Assembly: GCA_963816315.1 (NCBI GenBank)
Contig: CAWFJZ010000032.1
Span: 124,001 to 188,000, forward strand
From: CADEEN01 sp963816315
Lineage (GTDB): Bacteria; Pseudomonadota; Gammaproteobacteria; Burkholderiales; Burkholderiaceae_C
Length of the DNA: 64,000 nt
Direction of reading: 5' to 3'
The notes under the pieces: generated by a model
What the model was told of the DNA's origin: nothing
Databases searched by the model: none
What the model saw: only the letters and a program-made list of their open reading frames with translations
Translations under genes and position numbers: made by a program
In this document: piece by piece, positions 47,866-58,694 of the stretch
Layout of the letters: each line of letters begins with the position of its first letter
How positions within the stretch are numbered: the first letter of the stretch is position 1

Positions 47866-50051
47866 CTGACCGTGTGACCGTCGGCCGCCTGCAGGTGGCT
47901 TCTTCGCTTCATCGCTTCATCGAACAACAGGTGCTGCCCGCCAGCGGCTTGGAGCCGGTTGCGTTTTGGCGCGGCTTCGATGCGCTGGCCCACGAACTGG
48001 CGCCGAAAAACGCGGCGTTGTTGGCCGAGCGCGATCGGCTGCAAGCCGAGCTCGATACCTGGCATCGCGCGCATCCGGGGCCGATTGCCGACAAGAAGGG
48101 TTACCGCGCTTTCCTCGAGAAGATCGGCTACCTGGTGCCAGTGCCGAAGAAGGTTTCCGTGCAGACGGCCAACGTCGATAGCGAGATCGCCACGCAAGCC
48201 GGCCCGCAACTCGTCGTGCCGATCACCAACGCGCGCTACGCGCTCAATGCCGCCAACGCGCGCTGGGGCTCGCTGTACGACGCGCTGTACGGCACCGATG
48301 CGTTGCCGGAGACGGATGGCGCGACACGGGGCAAGGACTACAACCCGAAGCGCGGCGCCAAGGTGATCGAGTACGCGCGCCATGTGCTCGACCGCACCGC
48401 GCCGCTGAAGAGCGGCTCGCACATCGACTCGACCGGCTACCGCATCGAAGGCGGCAAGCTCGTCGTCGCGTTGAAGGGCGGCAAGAGCAGCGGCCTCGAA
48501 GATGCGCGGCAATTCATCGGCTACCAGGGCGATGCCGCCGCGCCGAGCGCGGTGCTGCTCCAACACCACGGCCTGCACCTCGAGATCCGCATCGACCGCA
48601 GCACGCCGATCGGCCAGACCGACGCCGCCGGCGTGGCCGATCTGGTGATCGAGTCGGCGGTGAGCACGATCCTCGACCTCGAAGACTCGGTCGCCGTCGT
48701 CGATGCCGACGACAAGGTGCAGGCCTACGGCAATTGGGCCGGCCTGGTCGATGGCACGCTCGCCGAGACGCTGCAGAAAAACGGCAAGACGATCACGCGC
48801 CGCTTGAACCCCGACCGCCGCTACACCGCGCCGGGCGGCCAGGGAGAGGTCGTGCTGCACGGCCGCTCGCTGCTCTTCCTGCGCAACGTCGGCCACCTGA
48901 TGACGAGCCCGGCGATCCTGCTCGAAGACGGCCGCGAGATTCCGGAAGGCATCCTCGACGCAGTGGTGACGACGGCGATCGCCAAGCGCGACTTGACGAG
49001 CGAGCGCAACTCACGCAGCGGCTCGATCTACATCGTCAAGCCGAAGATGCACGGCCCGGCCGAGGTGGCGTTTGCGTGCGAGCTGTTTGGCCGCGTCGAA
49101 GCGTTGGTCGGCATCGCGCCCAACACCGTCAAGCTCGGCATCATGGACGAGGAGCGCCGCACCAGCGTCAACCTGAAGGCCTGCATCGCCGCAGCAAAAG
49201 ATCGTGTGGCCTTCATCAACACCGGCTTTCTCGACCGCACCGGCGACGAGATGCACACCGCGATGCAGGCCGGCGCGATGCGGCGCAAGGGCGACATGAA
49301 GGCCAGCGAGTGGATCGCCGCCTACGAGCGGAGCAACGTCCTCGTCGGCCTGCAATGCGGCCTGCGCGGCAAAGCGCAGATCGGCAAGGGCATGTGGGCG
49401 ATGCCGGACCTGATGGCAGCGATGCTGGCGCAGAAGATCGTGCACCCGCGCGCCGGCGCCAACACGGCCTGGGTGCCGAGCCCGACCGCCGCGACGCTGC
49501 ACGCGCTGCACTACCACCAGGTCGATGTCGCGGCGCTGCAAAAGGGGATGGAGCGGGCCGACTTCGACGATCAACGCCATGCGCTGCTGGACGGTCTGCT
49601 GACCGTGCCTGTCGTCGCCAAACCGTCGTGGTCGGCCGCGGAAGTCCAGCAAGAGCTCGACAACAACGTGCAAGGCATCCTCGGCTACGTCGTGCGCTGG
49701 ATCGACCAGGGCGTGGGCTGCTCGAAGGTGCCCGACATCCACAACGTCGGCCTGATGGAAGACCGGGCGACGCTGCGCATCTCTTCGCAGCACATCGCCA
49801 ACTGGCTGCTGCACGGCGTCGCGAGCGTTGCCCAGGTGCGCGCGACGTTCGAGCGCATGGCCGCTGTGGTGGACCGGCAGAACGCGGGCGACGCCGCCTA
49901 CCGCCACATGGCCGGCCGCTTTGCCGAGTCGATGGCCTATCAGGCGGCTTGCGATCTGGTCTTCAAAGGCAAGGAGCAGCCGAACGGCTACACCGAGCCG
50001 TTGCTGCATGCGTGGCGGCTGAAGGTCAAGCACGAGGCTCGGTCTTCGTGA
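47862..50051 (+). CDS. glcB: Malate synthase G
   Basis: Condenses glyoxylate and acetyl-CoA to malate. 729 residues with MTDRVTVGRLQVASSLHRFI, TILDLEDSVAVVDADDKVQA (metal-binding acid), RNVGHLMTSPAILLEDGREI, SRSGSIYIVKPKMHGPAEVA, IMDEERRTSVNLKACIAAAK, FINTGFLDRTGDEMHTAMQA (catalytic Asp), and the C-terminal WRLKVK. The frame is intact. Its last 12 codons (EPLLHAWRLKVK) are repeated just after the stop, see the repeat entry. Starts at 47862 overlapping the dehalogenase stop. Confidence 0.96.
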   Translation: MTDRVTVGRLQVASSLHRFIEQQVLPASGLEPVAFWRGFDALAHELAPKNAALLAERDRLQAELDTWHRAHPGPIADKKGYRAFLEKIGYLVPVPKKVSVQTANVDSEIATQAGPQLVVPITNARYALNAANARWGSLYDALYGTDALPETDGATRGKDYNPKRGAKVIEYARHVLDRTAPLKSGSHIDSTGYRIEGGKLVVALKGGKSSGLEDARQFIGYQGDAAAPSAVLLQHHGLHLEIRIDRSTPIGQTDAAGVADLVIESAVSTILDLEDSVAVVDADDKVQAYGNWAGLVDGTLAETLQKNGKTITRRLNPDRRYTAPGGQGEVVLHGRSLLFLRNVGHLMTSPAILLEDGREIPEGILDAVVTTAIAKRDLTSERNSRSGSIYIVKPKMHGPAEVAFACELFGRVEALVGIAPNTVKLGIMDEERRTSVNLKACIAAAKDRVAFINTGFLDRTGDEMHTAMQAGAMRRKGDMKASEWIAAYERSNVLVGLQCGLRGKAQIGKGMWAMPDLMAAMLAQKIVHPRAGANTAWVPSPTAATLHALHYHQVDVAALQKGMERADFDDQRHALLDGLLTVPVVAKPSWSAAEVQQELDNNVQGILGYVVRWIDQGVGCSKVPDIHNVGLMEDRATLRISSQHIANWLLHGVASVAQVRATFERMAAVVDRQNAGDAAYRHMAGRFAESMAYQAACDLVFKGKEQPNGYTEPLLHAWRLKVKHEARSS

Positions 50052-50092
50052 TTCGCGAGCCGTTGCTGCATGCGTGGCGCTTGAAGGTCAAG
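49995..50092 (+). repeat. Direct duplication of the 3' end of glcB
   Basis: Thirty-six bases encoding EPLLHAWRLKVK at 49995-50030 recur at 50057-50092 with two mismatches, an offset of 62 bp. The bases after each copy are also similar (CTCGGTCTTCGTGA and CTCGGCTTCCTGA). The current glcB product ends KHEARSS, while the second copy would encode KVKASAS. The tail of the gene appears to have been duplicated. Confidence 0.75.
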
Positions 50093-50145
50093 GCCTCGGC
50101 TTCCTGACGTTGCTCGAAAAGGCGGCTGCCTACAATCGGCAGCCG

Positions 50146-51381
50146 ATGCCAACGCTTCCTTCCTCCTGTGATGTGCTCGTCGTCGGCGCCGGTCCCGCGG
50201 GCAGCGCCTGCGCGCAGCAGTTGGCGCGCGCGGGCTTCAAGCCGCTGCTGGTCGATCAGCACGAGTTCCCGCGCGACAAGGTTTGCGGCGACGGCCTGAT
50301 CCCCGACGCGCACACCGCCTTCGGCCGCATGGGCGTCTATCAGGAGGTGATGAAGCACGCGCGGCGGCTGCCGCACATCGCCTGCATCGCGCCGCGCGGC
50401 GGCCGCGTCGATGTGCCGGGACGCCTGGCCGTGCTGCCGCGCGCCAAGCTCGACGACATCCTGCGCCGCGCGGCGATGGACGACGGCGCGCAGTGGTGCG
50501 CGCCGGCGCGCTTCGAGGCGCCGCTGCTCGACGGCCACCAGCGCGTCTGCGGCGCGCGCCTGAAGATCGGCGAACAGATGCACAGCGTGCAGGCGCAATG
50601 GGTCGTGCTGGCCAGCGGCGCGGTGCCGACGGCGCTGATGGCCGCCGGCCTGTGCGAGCGCCGCACGCCCAGCGGCGTGGCCATGCGCACCTATGTGCGC
50701 AACCCGAAGATGGAGGGCCGCATCACCGGCCTCGAAGTGCTCTGGCACAAGAAACTGTCGAAAGGCTACGGCTGGATCTTTCCCTGCCCCGACGGCATCT
50801 ACAACATCGGTGTCGGCCTGGCGCACAGCCACAGCGCCAAGGGCGACGACGGCCGCGAGGCCATGGCCGACGTCAACCTGCGCGAGATGTTCGAGCGCTT
50901 TTGCGCGGTCTATCCGGTGGCGCAGGAGTTGATGTCCAGCGGCGAGCAGTTGGGGCCGCTCAAGGGCGCACCGCTGCGCTGCTCGCTCGACGGTGCACGC
51001 TTTTCGCGCCCCGGCCTGCTCGTCACCGGCGAGGCCGCCGGCGCGACCTATGCGTTCACCGGCGAAGGCATCGGCAAGGCGCTGGAGACCGGCATTCTGG
51101 CTGCCGAGACCATCACCGCGGCGCGCGACACGATGCTGACCGACGCCCAGGCGCGGGCGAGCTACGAAGCGCACCTGCTGGAGTTGAAACCGCGCTTCGA
51201 TCTCTACGAGCGCGCCAACGAGGTCAACGCCCACCCGTGGCTGGCCGACCTGGTGATCGCGCGCGCCAAGAAGAGCCCGCGCATCCTGCGCCGCATGAGC
51301 GCCGTGCTCGAAGAGCGCGGCAACCCGGGCAACCTGATTTCGGTGCGCGGTATCTTGCGGTTGTTCATACCAATCCCTTAG
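50146..51381 (+). CDS. Geranylgeranyl reductase-family FAD-dependent oxidoreductase
   Basis: 411 residues with the FAD Rossmann motif CDVLVVGAGPAGSACAQQLA, the family marker FPRDKVCGDGLIPDAHTAFG, and later GLLVTGEAAGATYAFTGEGI, GKALETGILAAE, the conserved second FAD site. The central GYGWIFPCPDGIYNIGVGLA is typical. Members reduce isoprenoid double bonds or act as halogenase-like flavoproteins; the substrate is not evident here. Start at 50146. It ends 4 bp before the amidotransferase gene, suggesting cotranscription. Confidence 0.85.
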   Translation: MPTLPSSCDVLVVGAGPAGSACAQQLARAGFKPLLVDQHEFPRDKVCGDGLIPDAHTAFGRMGVYQEVMKHARRLPHIACIAPRGGRVDVPGRLAVLPRAKLDDILRRAAMDDGAQWCAPARFEAPLLDGHQRVCGARLKIGEQMHSVQAQWVVLASGAVPTALMAAGLCERRTPSGVAMRTYVRNPKMEGRITGLEVLWHKKLSKGYGWIFPCPDGIYNIGVGLAHSHSAKGDDGREAMADVNLREMFERFCAVYPVAQELMSSGEQLGPLKGAPLRCSLDGARFSRPGLLVTGEAAGATYAFTGEGIGKALETGILAAETITAARDTMLTDAQARASYEAHLLELKPRFDLYERANEVNAHPWLADLVIARAKKSPRILRRMSAVLEERGNPGNLISVRGILRLFIPIP

Positions 51382-51385
51382 CACC

Positions 51386-52141
51386 GTGTGTCAACTGCTG
51401 GGCATGAACGCCAACGTCCCCACGGACGTGTGCTTCAGCTTCGAGGGCCTGGCGCGGCGCGCTGAAGAACACAAGGACGGCTTCGGCATTTCGTTCTTCG
51501 AGGACAAGGGCCTGCGCAGCTTCGTCGATCACAAAAGCGCACGCGAGTCGCCGGTGGCCGAGCTGGTGCGGCGCTATCCGATCAAGAGCGACAACGTCAT
51601 CGCCCACATCCGCAAGGCCACGCAGGGCCGCGTCGCGCTGGAGAACACGCACCCGTTCGTGCGCGAGCTCTGGGGCCGCTACTGGGTGTTCGCGCACAAC
51701 GGCGACTTGAAAGACTTCAAGCCGCGCCTGCACGCCGCGTTCAAGCCGGTCGGCGACACCGACAGCGAGCGCGCGTTCTGCTGGCTGATGCAGGAGCTGG
51801 CCAAGTCGCATGCCGCTGTGCCGACGATTGCTGAGCTGACGATCACGCTGCGCGAACTGCTGCCGCAGCCGGCGGCGCACGGCACCTTCAACGTGCTGCT
51901 GTCCAACGGTCAGGCGCTGTGGGCGCATTGCAGCACGCAGCTCTACAGCATCGAACGTGCGCACCCGTTCGGCCGAGCCACGCTCGCCGACGAAGACGTG
52001 ACGGTGGACTTCGGCGCGCAGACCACGCCGAACGATCGTGCGGCCGTCGTCGCCACCGAGCCGATGACGCGCAACGAAAGCTGGCGGCCGATGAGCGGCG
52101 GCGAGATGCGTGTGTTCGTTGGCGGGCGCGCGCTGGCCTGA
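51386..52141 (+). CDS. Class II glutamine amidotransferase (YafJ-like)
   Basis: 251 residues with a GTG start encoding MCQLLGMNANVPTDVCFSFE; Cys2, exposed after Met removal, is the N-terminal nucleophile. Other glutaminase residues are DGFGISFFEDK, RKATQGRVALENTHPFVREL and WVFAHNGDLKDFK (the Asn-Gly-Asp site). No synthase domain follows, so it is a stand-alone GATase of the YafJ group whose acceptor is unknown. Confidence 0.9.
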   Translation: MCQLLGMNANVPTDVCFSFEGLARRAEEHKDGFGISFFEDKGLRSFVDHKSARESPVAELVRRYPIKSDNVIAHIRKATQGRVALENTHPFVRELWGRYWVFAHNGDLKDFKPRLHAAFKPVGDTDSERAFCWLMQELAKSHAAVPTIAELTITLRELLPQPAAHGTFNVLLSNGQALWAHCSTQLYSIERAHPFGRATLADEDVTVDFGAQTTPNDRAAVVATEPMTRNESWRPMSGGEMRVFVGGRALA

Positions 52142-52252
52142 CGCGCTGGCCTCGCAAGGCGCGCGGGCCTGGTTCGAGGGGCCAGCGGCGAGCGGCGAGC
52201 GGGGCCGGCAGTATGCTGATTGCCCCAGCCCACCTCGACACAACAACACGCC

Positions 52253-53953
52253 ATGTCCGCGCTGCCCGTTCCGCGTTTCGACACTTTCTACCGCCACGAA
52301 GAACTCTCGCAACTGCTGCACGACTACGCCGCCGCCGCGCCGGGCCTGGTGCGCGTGGCCTCGATCGGCAAGAGCCACGAGGGCCGCGACATCTGGGTGG
52401 CCACCGTGACCAACTTCTCCACCGGCGACGCCGAGGACAAGCCCGCCTTCTGGGCCGACGGCAACATCCACGCCGCAGAGCTCAGCGCCAGCACGGCCTG
52501 CCTGTATTACCTGCACCAGCTCGTCGTCAAGTTCGGCAGCGACCGCGACATCACGCAACTGCTGGACACGCGCGTGGTGTACCTGTGCCCGCGGCTGAAC
52601 CCCGACGGCGCGGAACTCGCGCTCGCCGACAAGCCGCGCCACATCCGCTCATCGACGCGGCCGTATCCGTACGACGAAGACGCGGTCGAGGGCCTGACGA
52701 TCGAAGACGTGGACGGCGATGGCCGCATGCTGACGATGCGCGTGCCCGATCCGCATGGCGCGTACAAGAAGCATGCGCAGGAGCCGCGGCTGATGGTGCC
52801 GCGCGAGCCCGGCGAGTTCGGCGGCGAGTACTACCGGCTGATGCCCGAGGGCACGCTGACGCATTGGGACGGCCTGACGGTGAGCGTGAACCGCGACGCC
52901 GAGGGCCTGGACCTCAACCGCAACTTCCCGACCAACTGGCGCGCCGAACACGAACAGCTCGGCGCCGGGCCGTACCCGACGAGCGAGCCCGAAACGCGAG
53001 CGATGGTCGATTTCATCGTCAAGCATCCGAACATCGGCGCGGCGATCAGCTACCACACGCACAGCGGCGTCATCCTGCGGCCGATGGGCAGCAAGAGCGA
53101 CGACGACATGGCGCCCGAAGACCTGTGGAGCATCAAGCGCTTCTCGGCGCTCGGCGAAAAGCTCACCGGCTACCCGGCCATCAGCATCTGGCACGAGTTC
53201 AAGTACCACCCGAAGGACGTGATCACCGGCACGCAGGACTGGGTCTATGAGCACCTCGGTGCATTGTTCTGGGTGGTCGAGATCTGGTCGCCGAACAAGG
53301 AAGCCGGCATCACCGACTACAAGTGGATCGACTGGTTTCGCGAGCACCCGGTCGAAGACGACCTGAAGCTGCTGGCGTGGAGCGACAAGCATTGCAACCG
53401 CCAGGCGTACGTGGACTGGAAGCCGTTCAAGCATCCGCAACTCGGCGCGGTCGAGATCGGCGGCTGGGACAAGATGAACTACTGGCGCAACCCGCCGCCG
53501 CATCTGCGCGAGCGCGAGGCGGCGCGCTTTCCGGCGTGGATGACGCAGATTGCGCTGTCGCTGCCGAAGTTGGAAATGCTGCGCACGGAAGTGCGTGCGC
53601 TCGGCAACGACACGTGGCGCATCCGCTTTGCGGTGGCCAACACGGGCTGGCTGCCGGCCTACGTGACGCAGGTCGCGCTCGAGCGCAAGGTCGTGCGCGG
53701 CGTGATGTTCGAGATTCACCTGCCGGAGCATCCGGACGTGTCGCTGATCAACGGCAAGCACCGCTTCGAAGGGCCGCAGTTGGAAGGGCATGCGCCGAAG
53801 ACGAGCCAGCAGGCGTTCTTGCCGCCACGCGAGATCACCGCCGATCGTGCGGTGGCGGAGTGGGTGGTGAAGGGGCCGAAGGGGATGCGCATCGGCCTCA
53901 CGGCACGCGCAGATCGGGCGGGGGCGGTGCGGGGTGAGGTGACGCTGGATTGA
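52253..53953 (+). CDS. M14-family zinc carboxypeptidase-like protein
   Basis: 566 residues without a signal peptide. The zinc ligands appear as GNIHAAELSASTACLYYLHQ (H-x-x-E) and a later SYHTHSGV (His); the catalytic Glu fits ALFWVVEIWSPN. RLNPDGAELAL and EGLDLNRNFPTNW are M14 hallmarks. A C-terminal beta domain (TWRIRFAVANTGWLPAYVTQ) follows. Start at 52253. The substrate is unknown; no leader suggests a cytosolic role. Confidence 0.88.
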   Translation: MSALPVPRFDTFYRHEELSQLLHDYAAAAPGLVRVASIGKSHEGRDIWVATVTNFSTGDAEDKPAFWADGNIHAAELSASTACLYYLHQLVVKFGSDRDITQLLDTRVVYLCPRLNPDGAELALADKPRHIRSSTRPYPYDEDAVEGLTIEDVDGDGRMLTMRVPDPHGAYKKHAQEPRLMVPREPGEFGGEYYRLMPEGTLTHWDGLTVSVNRDAEGLDLNRNFPTNWRAEHEQLGAGPYPTSEPETRAMVDFIVKHPNIGAAISYHTHSGVILRPMGSKSDDDMAPEDLWSIKRFSALGEKLTGYPAISIWHEFKYHPKDVITGTQDWVYEHLGALFWVVEIWSPNKEAGITDYKWIDWFREHPVEDDLKLLAWSDKHCNRQAYVDWKPFKHPQLGAVEIGGWDKMNYWRNPPPHLREREAARFPAWMTQIALSLPKLEMLRTEVRALGNDTWRIRFAVANTGWLPAYVTQVALERKVVRGVMFEIHLPEHPDVSLINGKHRFEGPQLEGHAPKTSQQAFLPPREITADRAVAEWVVKGPKGMRIGLTARADRAGAVRGEVTLD

Positions 53954-53982
53954 AGAAAGGGCGCTGCTCGCCGCACTTTCTA

Positions 53983-54036
53983 TTGACTTTTATCTCTGAC
54001 TCAGTAAATTATCTGATGCGAATTACTCGGAGATAA
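53983..54036 (+). promoter_or_regulatory. AT-rich promoter and repeated half-sites upstream of the P-loop ATPase
   Basis: TTGACT at 53983-53988 and TAAATT at 54005-54010 are 16 bp apart, a good sigma-70 promoter. The same stretch holds TTATCTCTGA (53990-53999), TTATCTGA (54009-54016) and, on the opposite strand, TTATCTCCGA (54027-54036). The outer two form an inverted repeat with 7-bp perfect arms. The region is markedly AT-richer than its flanks. A dimeric regulator binding three half-sites is likely (inference). Confidence 0.6.
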
Positions 54037-54037
54037 A

Positions 54038-55250
54038 GTGATCCACTTCCCCCGACCCGATCTGGCCGCAGAGTTGGTCGGTGCCCTGCGTGGCAAGGCG
54101 GTGTTCGGGGATGCCCACAATGGCCTGTTCTTGGCCGCACCGCGCCGGACCGGCAAATCCACTTTTCTGCAAGCCGATCTGCGGCCAGCTCTGGAGAAAT
54201 CCGGCGCAGTGGTTGCTTACGTCGATCTTTGGGCGGATCCCCGCCGCGACCCCGGCCTGTTGATCGCCGACGCAATTGCCCGCGCGCTGGCCCCGCGTCT
54301 CGGGCTGGTGGGCCGCGCCGCCAAGGCGGCCGGGCTGGAAAGCGTGACCATCGCCGGCACGCTGAAGATCGACACCAGCAAGATCGGCAAGATCGACGGT
54401 GTGACCCTGCCAGACGCGTTGCGCGCCCTGCACGAAGCGGCCGAAGCGCCGGTGGCGCTGATCGTCGATGAGGCCCAACACGCGCTCACCAGCGAGGCCG
54501 GCGAAGCGACGATGGCGGCGCTGAAATCGGCGCGCGACCAGCTCAATCGGCCGGGCACGGTGAATCTGATGCTGGTGATGTCGGGCTCGGACCGCGACAA
54601 ACTGCTGCGCCTGGTCAACACCAACGGCGCGCCTTTTTATGGCTCGCAGATTTCGCGCATGCCGCCATTGGGGCCGGACTTCATCGAACATGTCGCGCGC
54701 TTGATCGTTGCCCAGCGACCGGACTTGGCACCCGTCGATACGAAGACGCTGTTCGACGCTTTCGAAAAATTCGGCCAGCGCCCGCAGTTTTTCATGGAGG
54801 CGCTCGGTCAGGCACTGAGCCCGCTGGCGGCGCTGCAAACGCGCTTCGAACCCGCCTTGCTCGAAGCGGCACAACGCCGCCAGCAAGACGATGAGGCGCA
54901 GATGGAATCCGAGTTTCTGGCCTTGAGGCCGATCGAGCGCGCCGTGCTCTGGCGCTTGCTCGCGCAAGGCTCGCGCTTTCGGCCGTACGACGGCGAGGCG
55001 CTGCGTTTTTATCGCGACAAGGTCGGCGGCGCGGTGACGCCGCAGAAGGCGCAGGGCGCACTCGAATCGCTGCGCGAGCGCACGCCGGCGCTGGTGTGGA
55101 AGTCGGCACGCGGCGAGTACGTGGGTGGACGATGCGGCGATGCACCGGTGGTTTGCGCAGCGTGTGACCGACGGGCGCTGGCCGCCGCAGGAGGCGCAAG
55201 GCGAACTGGCGTTGCCAAGTGAGCCGGATGGTTTGGCTGCGGCGAAATGA
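54038..55250 (+). CDS. AAA-type P-loop ATPase with C-terminal winged-helix region (one frameshift as assembled)
   Basis: About 403 residues after repair. Walker A is AAPRRTGKSTFL (residues 33-44) and Walker B VALIVDEAQHAL (Asp144, Glu145), followed by LMLVMSGSDRDKLLRL with a sensor-1-like polar residue. The layout resembles the archaeal-type ATPases with a C-terminal winged helix (RAVLWRLLAQGSRFRPYDGE, YRDKVGGAVTPQKAQGALES, LRERTP). An extra G in the GGG at 55123-55125 breaks the end; removing it gives EYVVDDAAMHRWFAQRVTDG, RWPPQEAQG and a stop at 55250. It stands alone behind an AT-rich promoter, with no partner effector visible. The function is unknown. Confidence 0.75.
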
Positions 55251-55278
55251 ACCCTCGACGCGCCAACCGTGGCAGGTT

Positions 55279-55643
55279 TCAACCCGCCCATCTGCACCGC
55301 CGTCCCACTCACCGCGACCATCATCATGCCGTTGGCCTCGCCGAGCACTTCGTAGTCGAAGTCGATGCCGACGATGCCGTTGGCGCCGAGTTCCGTGGCC
55401 GCAGCTTTCATGTCGTCGAGCGCGGCGTCGCGCGCGCCGGACAGCGCGCGCTCGTAGCCGCCGGCACGCCCGCCGACAACGTCGCGCACCGACGAGAACA
55501 GGTCGCGGAAGATGTTGGCGCCGATGATCGCTTCGCCGTTGACGACGCCGAGGTACCTTGTCGATGCGCGGTCCGCCGTCGCCCGTGCCCGGCACGATCG
55601 TGGCGAGGAAGAAGCCGTCGTCTGTTTTCGAGAACCAGCCCAT
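55279..55643 (-). CDS. YbjQ-like (UPF0145) heavy-metal-binding-domain protein (frameshifted as assembled)
   Basis: The start MGWFSKTDDGFFLATIVPGT then GDGGPRIDKV leads to a frame break at 55552-55553, where removing one base gives LGVVNGEAIIGANIFRDLFS. The remainder is in the other frame: SVRDVVGGRAGGYERALSGA, RDAALDDMKAAATELGANGI, VGIDFDYEVLGEANGMMMVA, VSGTAVQMGG. These match UPF0145/YbjQ, pentameric proteins of unknown role. The stop at 55279 needs one further base removed from a GGG run near 55283-55285, otherwise the frame runs on into the ATPase antisense. It is the last gene of a minus-strand run. Confidence 0.78.
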
Positions 55644-55663
55644 GTGTCGATCTCCTGAATGAG

Positions 55664-55994
55664 TCAGCGCGTGGCCGCTGCGCGGCCGTCGCGCTCGACC
55701 TGGCGGGCGTAGTCGCTCCAGCGCAGCGCATCGTAGTCTTTGGCTCGCGCCATAGCGCCGCAGTTGCTGGATGTGGTGGCCGCAATGAAGTTCACTCGTC
55801 TCGATCGCGCCGCTTCCACCGCCGTGCTTGCGCGCCTCGCTCTGCATGCAGGCCAGGTACGGCGCGACGAAGGTTCGCCGTGCTTCTTCCTTCTCGGCCG
55901 CGCTCGGCGTGCGCGCGGGCGGCGGTGGCGGCAGCGTGGCGCAAGCTGCAATGAGCGCAACGATGATCAATGGCGCCGCGCGCAACCGGCGCAT
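55664..55994 (-). CDS. Small lipoprotein (frameshifted as assembled)
   Basis: Begins MRRLRAAPLIIVALIAAC, a lipoprotein leader with Cys18, then a proline-rich linker and RRTFVAPYLACMQSEARKHG, SELHCGHHIQQLRRYGA. Removing one base near 55747-55751 continues to AKDYDALRWSDYARQVERDG, RAAATR and a stop at 55664. About 109 residues. No family is recognised. It starts 1 bp into the stop of the DUF6691 gene (TGATG). Confidence 0.65.
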
Positions 55995-56425
55995 CACGCC
56001 GCGCGCCGCCGCGACACCGCGTCGTGCAGCGCCATGCCGGCGAGCATCGCCGGCACGAACCAGAACGCGGGTGCGAAGCCGCCGGACAGCGCGACCAGCG
56101 CCGGGCCGGGGCAGAAGCCGGCCAGGCCCCAGCCGATGCCGAACAGCACGCCGCCACCGATGAGCCGCGCATCGATCGCATTCGATGCCGGCAGCTCGAT
56201 CGGCTCGCCGCTCCAGCTCTTGCGCCCTGCGGCCGCGCGCCGCCGGGCGAGCGTGAACGCGCCGATCGCGACCACGATCGCGCCGCCCATCACGAAGGCC
56301 AGGCTGGGGTCCCAGCGCCCGAACAGATCGAGAAAGCCTTGCACCTTGGCCGGGTTGGTCATGCCGCTCATCAAGAGGCCGATGCCGAAGACCAGGCCGG
56401 CGAGCAACGCGATCACGGCGCCCAT
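55994..56425 (-). CDS. DUF6691/YeeE-YedE family membrane protein, part 2
   Basis: 143 residues with four hydrophobic segments: MGAVIALLAGLVFGIGLLMS, MTNPAKVQGFLDLFGRWDPS, LAFVMGGAIVVAIGAFTLA, then LIGGGVLFGIGWGLAGFCPG, PALVALSGG. The last contains the conserved GxGWGLAGFCPGPA Cys motif of YeeE/YedE sulfur-compound transporters. In two-gene systems this half pairs with the 149-residue half just upstream. Start at 56425. It is probably part of a thiosulfate or sulfur-related uptake unit near soxB. Confidence 0.88.
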   Translation of the reverse strand: MGAVIALLAGLVFGIGLLMSGMTNPAKVQGFLDLFGRWDPSLAFVMGGAIVVAIGAFTLARRRAAAGRKSWSGEPIELPASNAIDARLIGGGVLFGIGWGLAGFCPGPALVALSGGFAPAFWFVPAMLAGMALHDAVSRRRAA

Positions 56426-56429
56426 CGTT

Positions 56430-56879
56430 TCAGCCCCCGACCACGTGCCGCAACACGAACACGGTGACGACGCCGGCGAGCATGAACGTGAGGACGTTCG
56501 CCAGCGAGCGCAGCGACAGCCGCGACAGCCCGCACACACCGTGGCCGCTGGTGCAGCCGTCGCCCATGCGTACGCCGACGCCGACGACGAGGCCGGCGGC
56601 GATCAACAGCACCGGCCCGGCACGGCTCGTCGCCGCCGGCAGCGGCGCGAACAGGCGCCACGCCCAAGGCGCGAGCAGCAACCCGCCGATGAAGGCCCAG
56701 CGGATCGCATCGCGCCCCGGCGCGCGGCCGAGCACGAGGCTTTGCAGCGCCCCGCCGACGATGCCGGCGATGCCGGCCACGCCGCCCGCGCCGAGGATCA
56801 GCAGGGCCGAGGCCAGGCCGATCAATGCTCCGCCGATCAGCGCCGGCGCGTATTCGAGCAGCCCCCAGTCAATCGCCAT
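56430..56879 (-). CDS. YeeE/YedE family membrane protein, part 1
   Basis: 149 residues, multispanning. PALIGGALIGLASALLILGA is followed by GGVAGIAGIVGGAL, two further membrane helices and GVRMGDGCTSGHGVCGLSRL with the two conserved cysteines of the YeeE/YedE (TsuA-type) channel. YeeE-type proteins take up thiosulfate. It lies 4 bp before the part-2 gene and 6 bp after the acyl-CoA synthetase gene. Confidence 0.9.
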   Translation of the reverse strand: MAIDWGLLEYAPALIGGALIGLASALLILGAGGVAGIAGIVGGALQSLVLGRAPGRDAIRWAFIGGLLLAPWAWRLFAPLPAATSRAGPVLLIAAGLVVGVGVRMGDGCTSGHGVCGLSRLSLRSLANVLTFMLAGVVTVFVLRHVVGG

Positions 56880-56885
56880 CGGGTC

Positions 56886-58595
<1,710 letters not shown>

Positions 58596-58694
58596 GACGT
58601 TGTCTCCGAAGGGCTTTTGTATGCCGCGCAGCGTAGCGTGTTGCCGGACACCATCAGCAGCGGGCTTTCCCAAGCCCGCATTGGAGCGGCGCCT

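Noticed and set aside
54023..55280. Minus-strand continuation of the YbjQ-like frame through the ATPase
   Set aside because: UPF0145 proteins are about 100-120 residues; the frame runs on only because a base error hides the stop near 55279.
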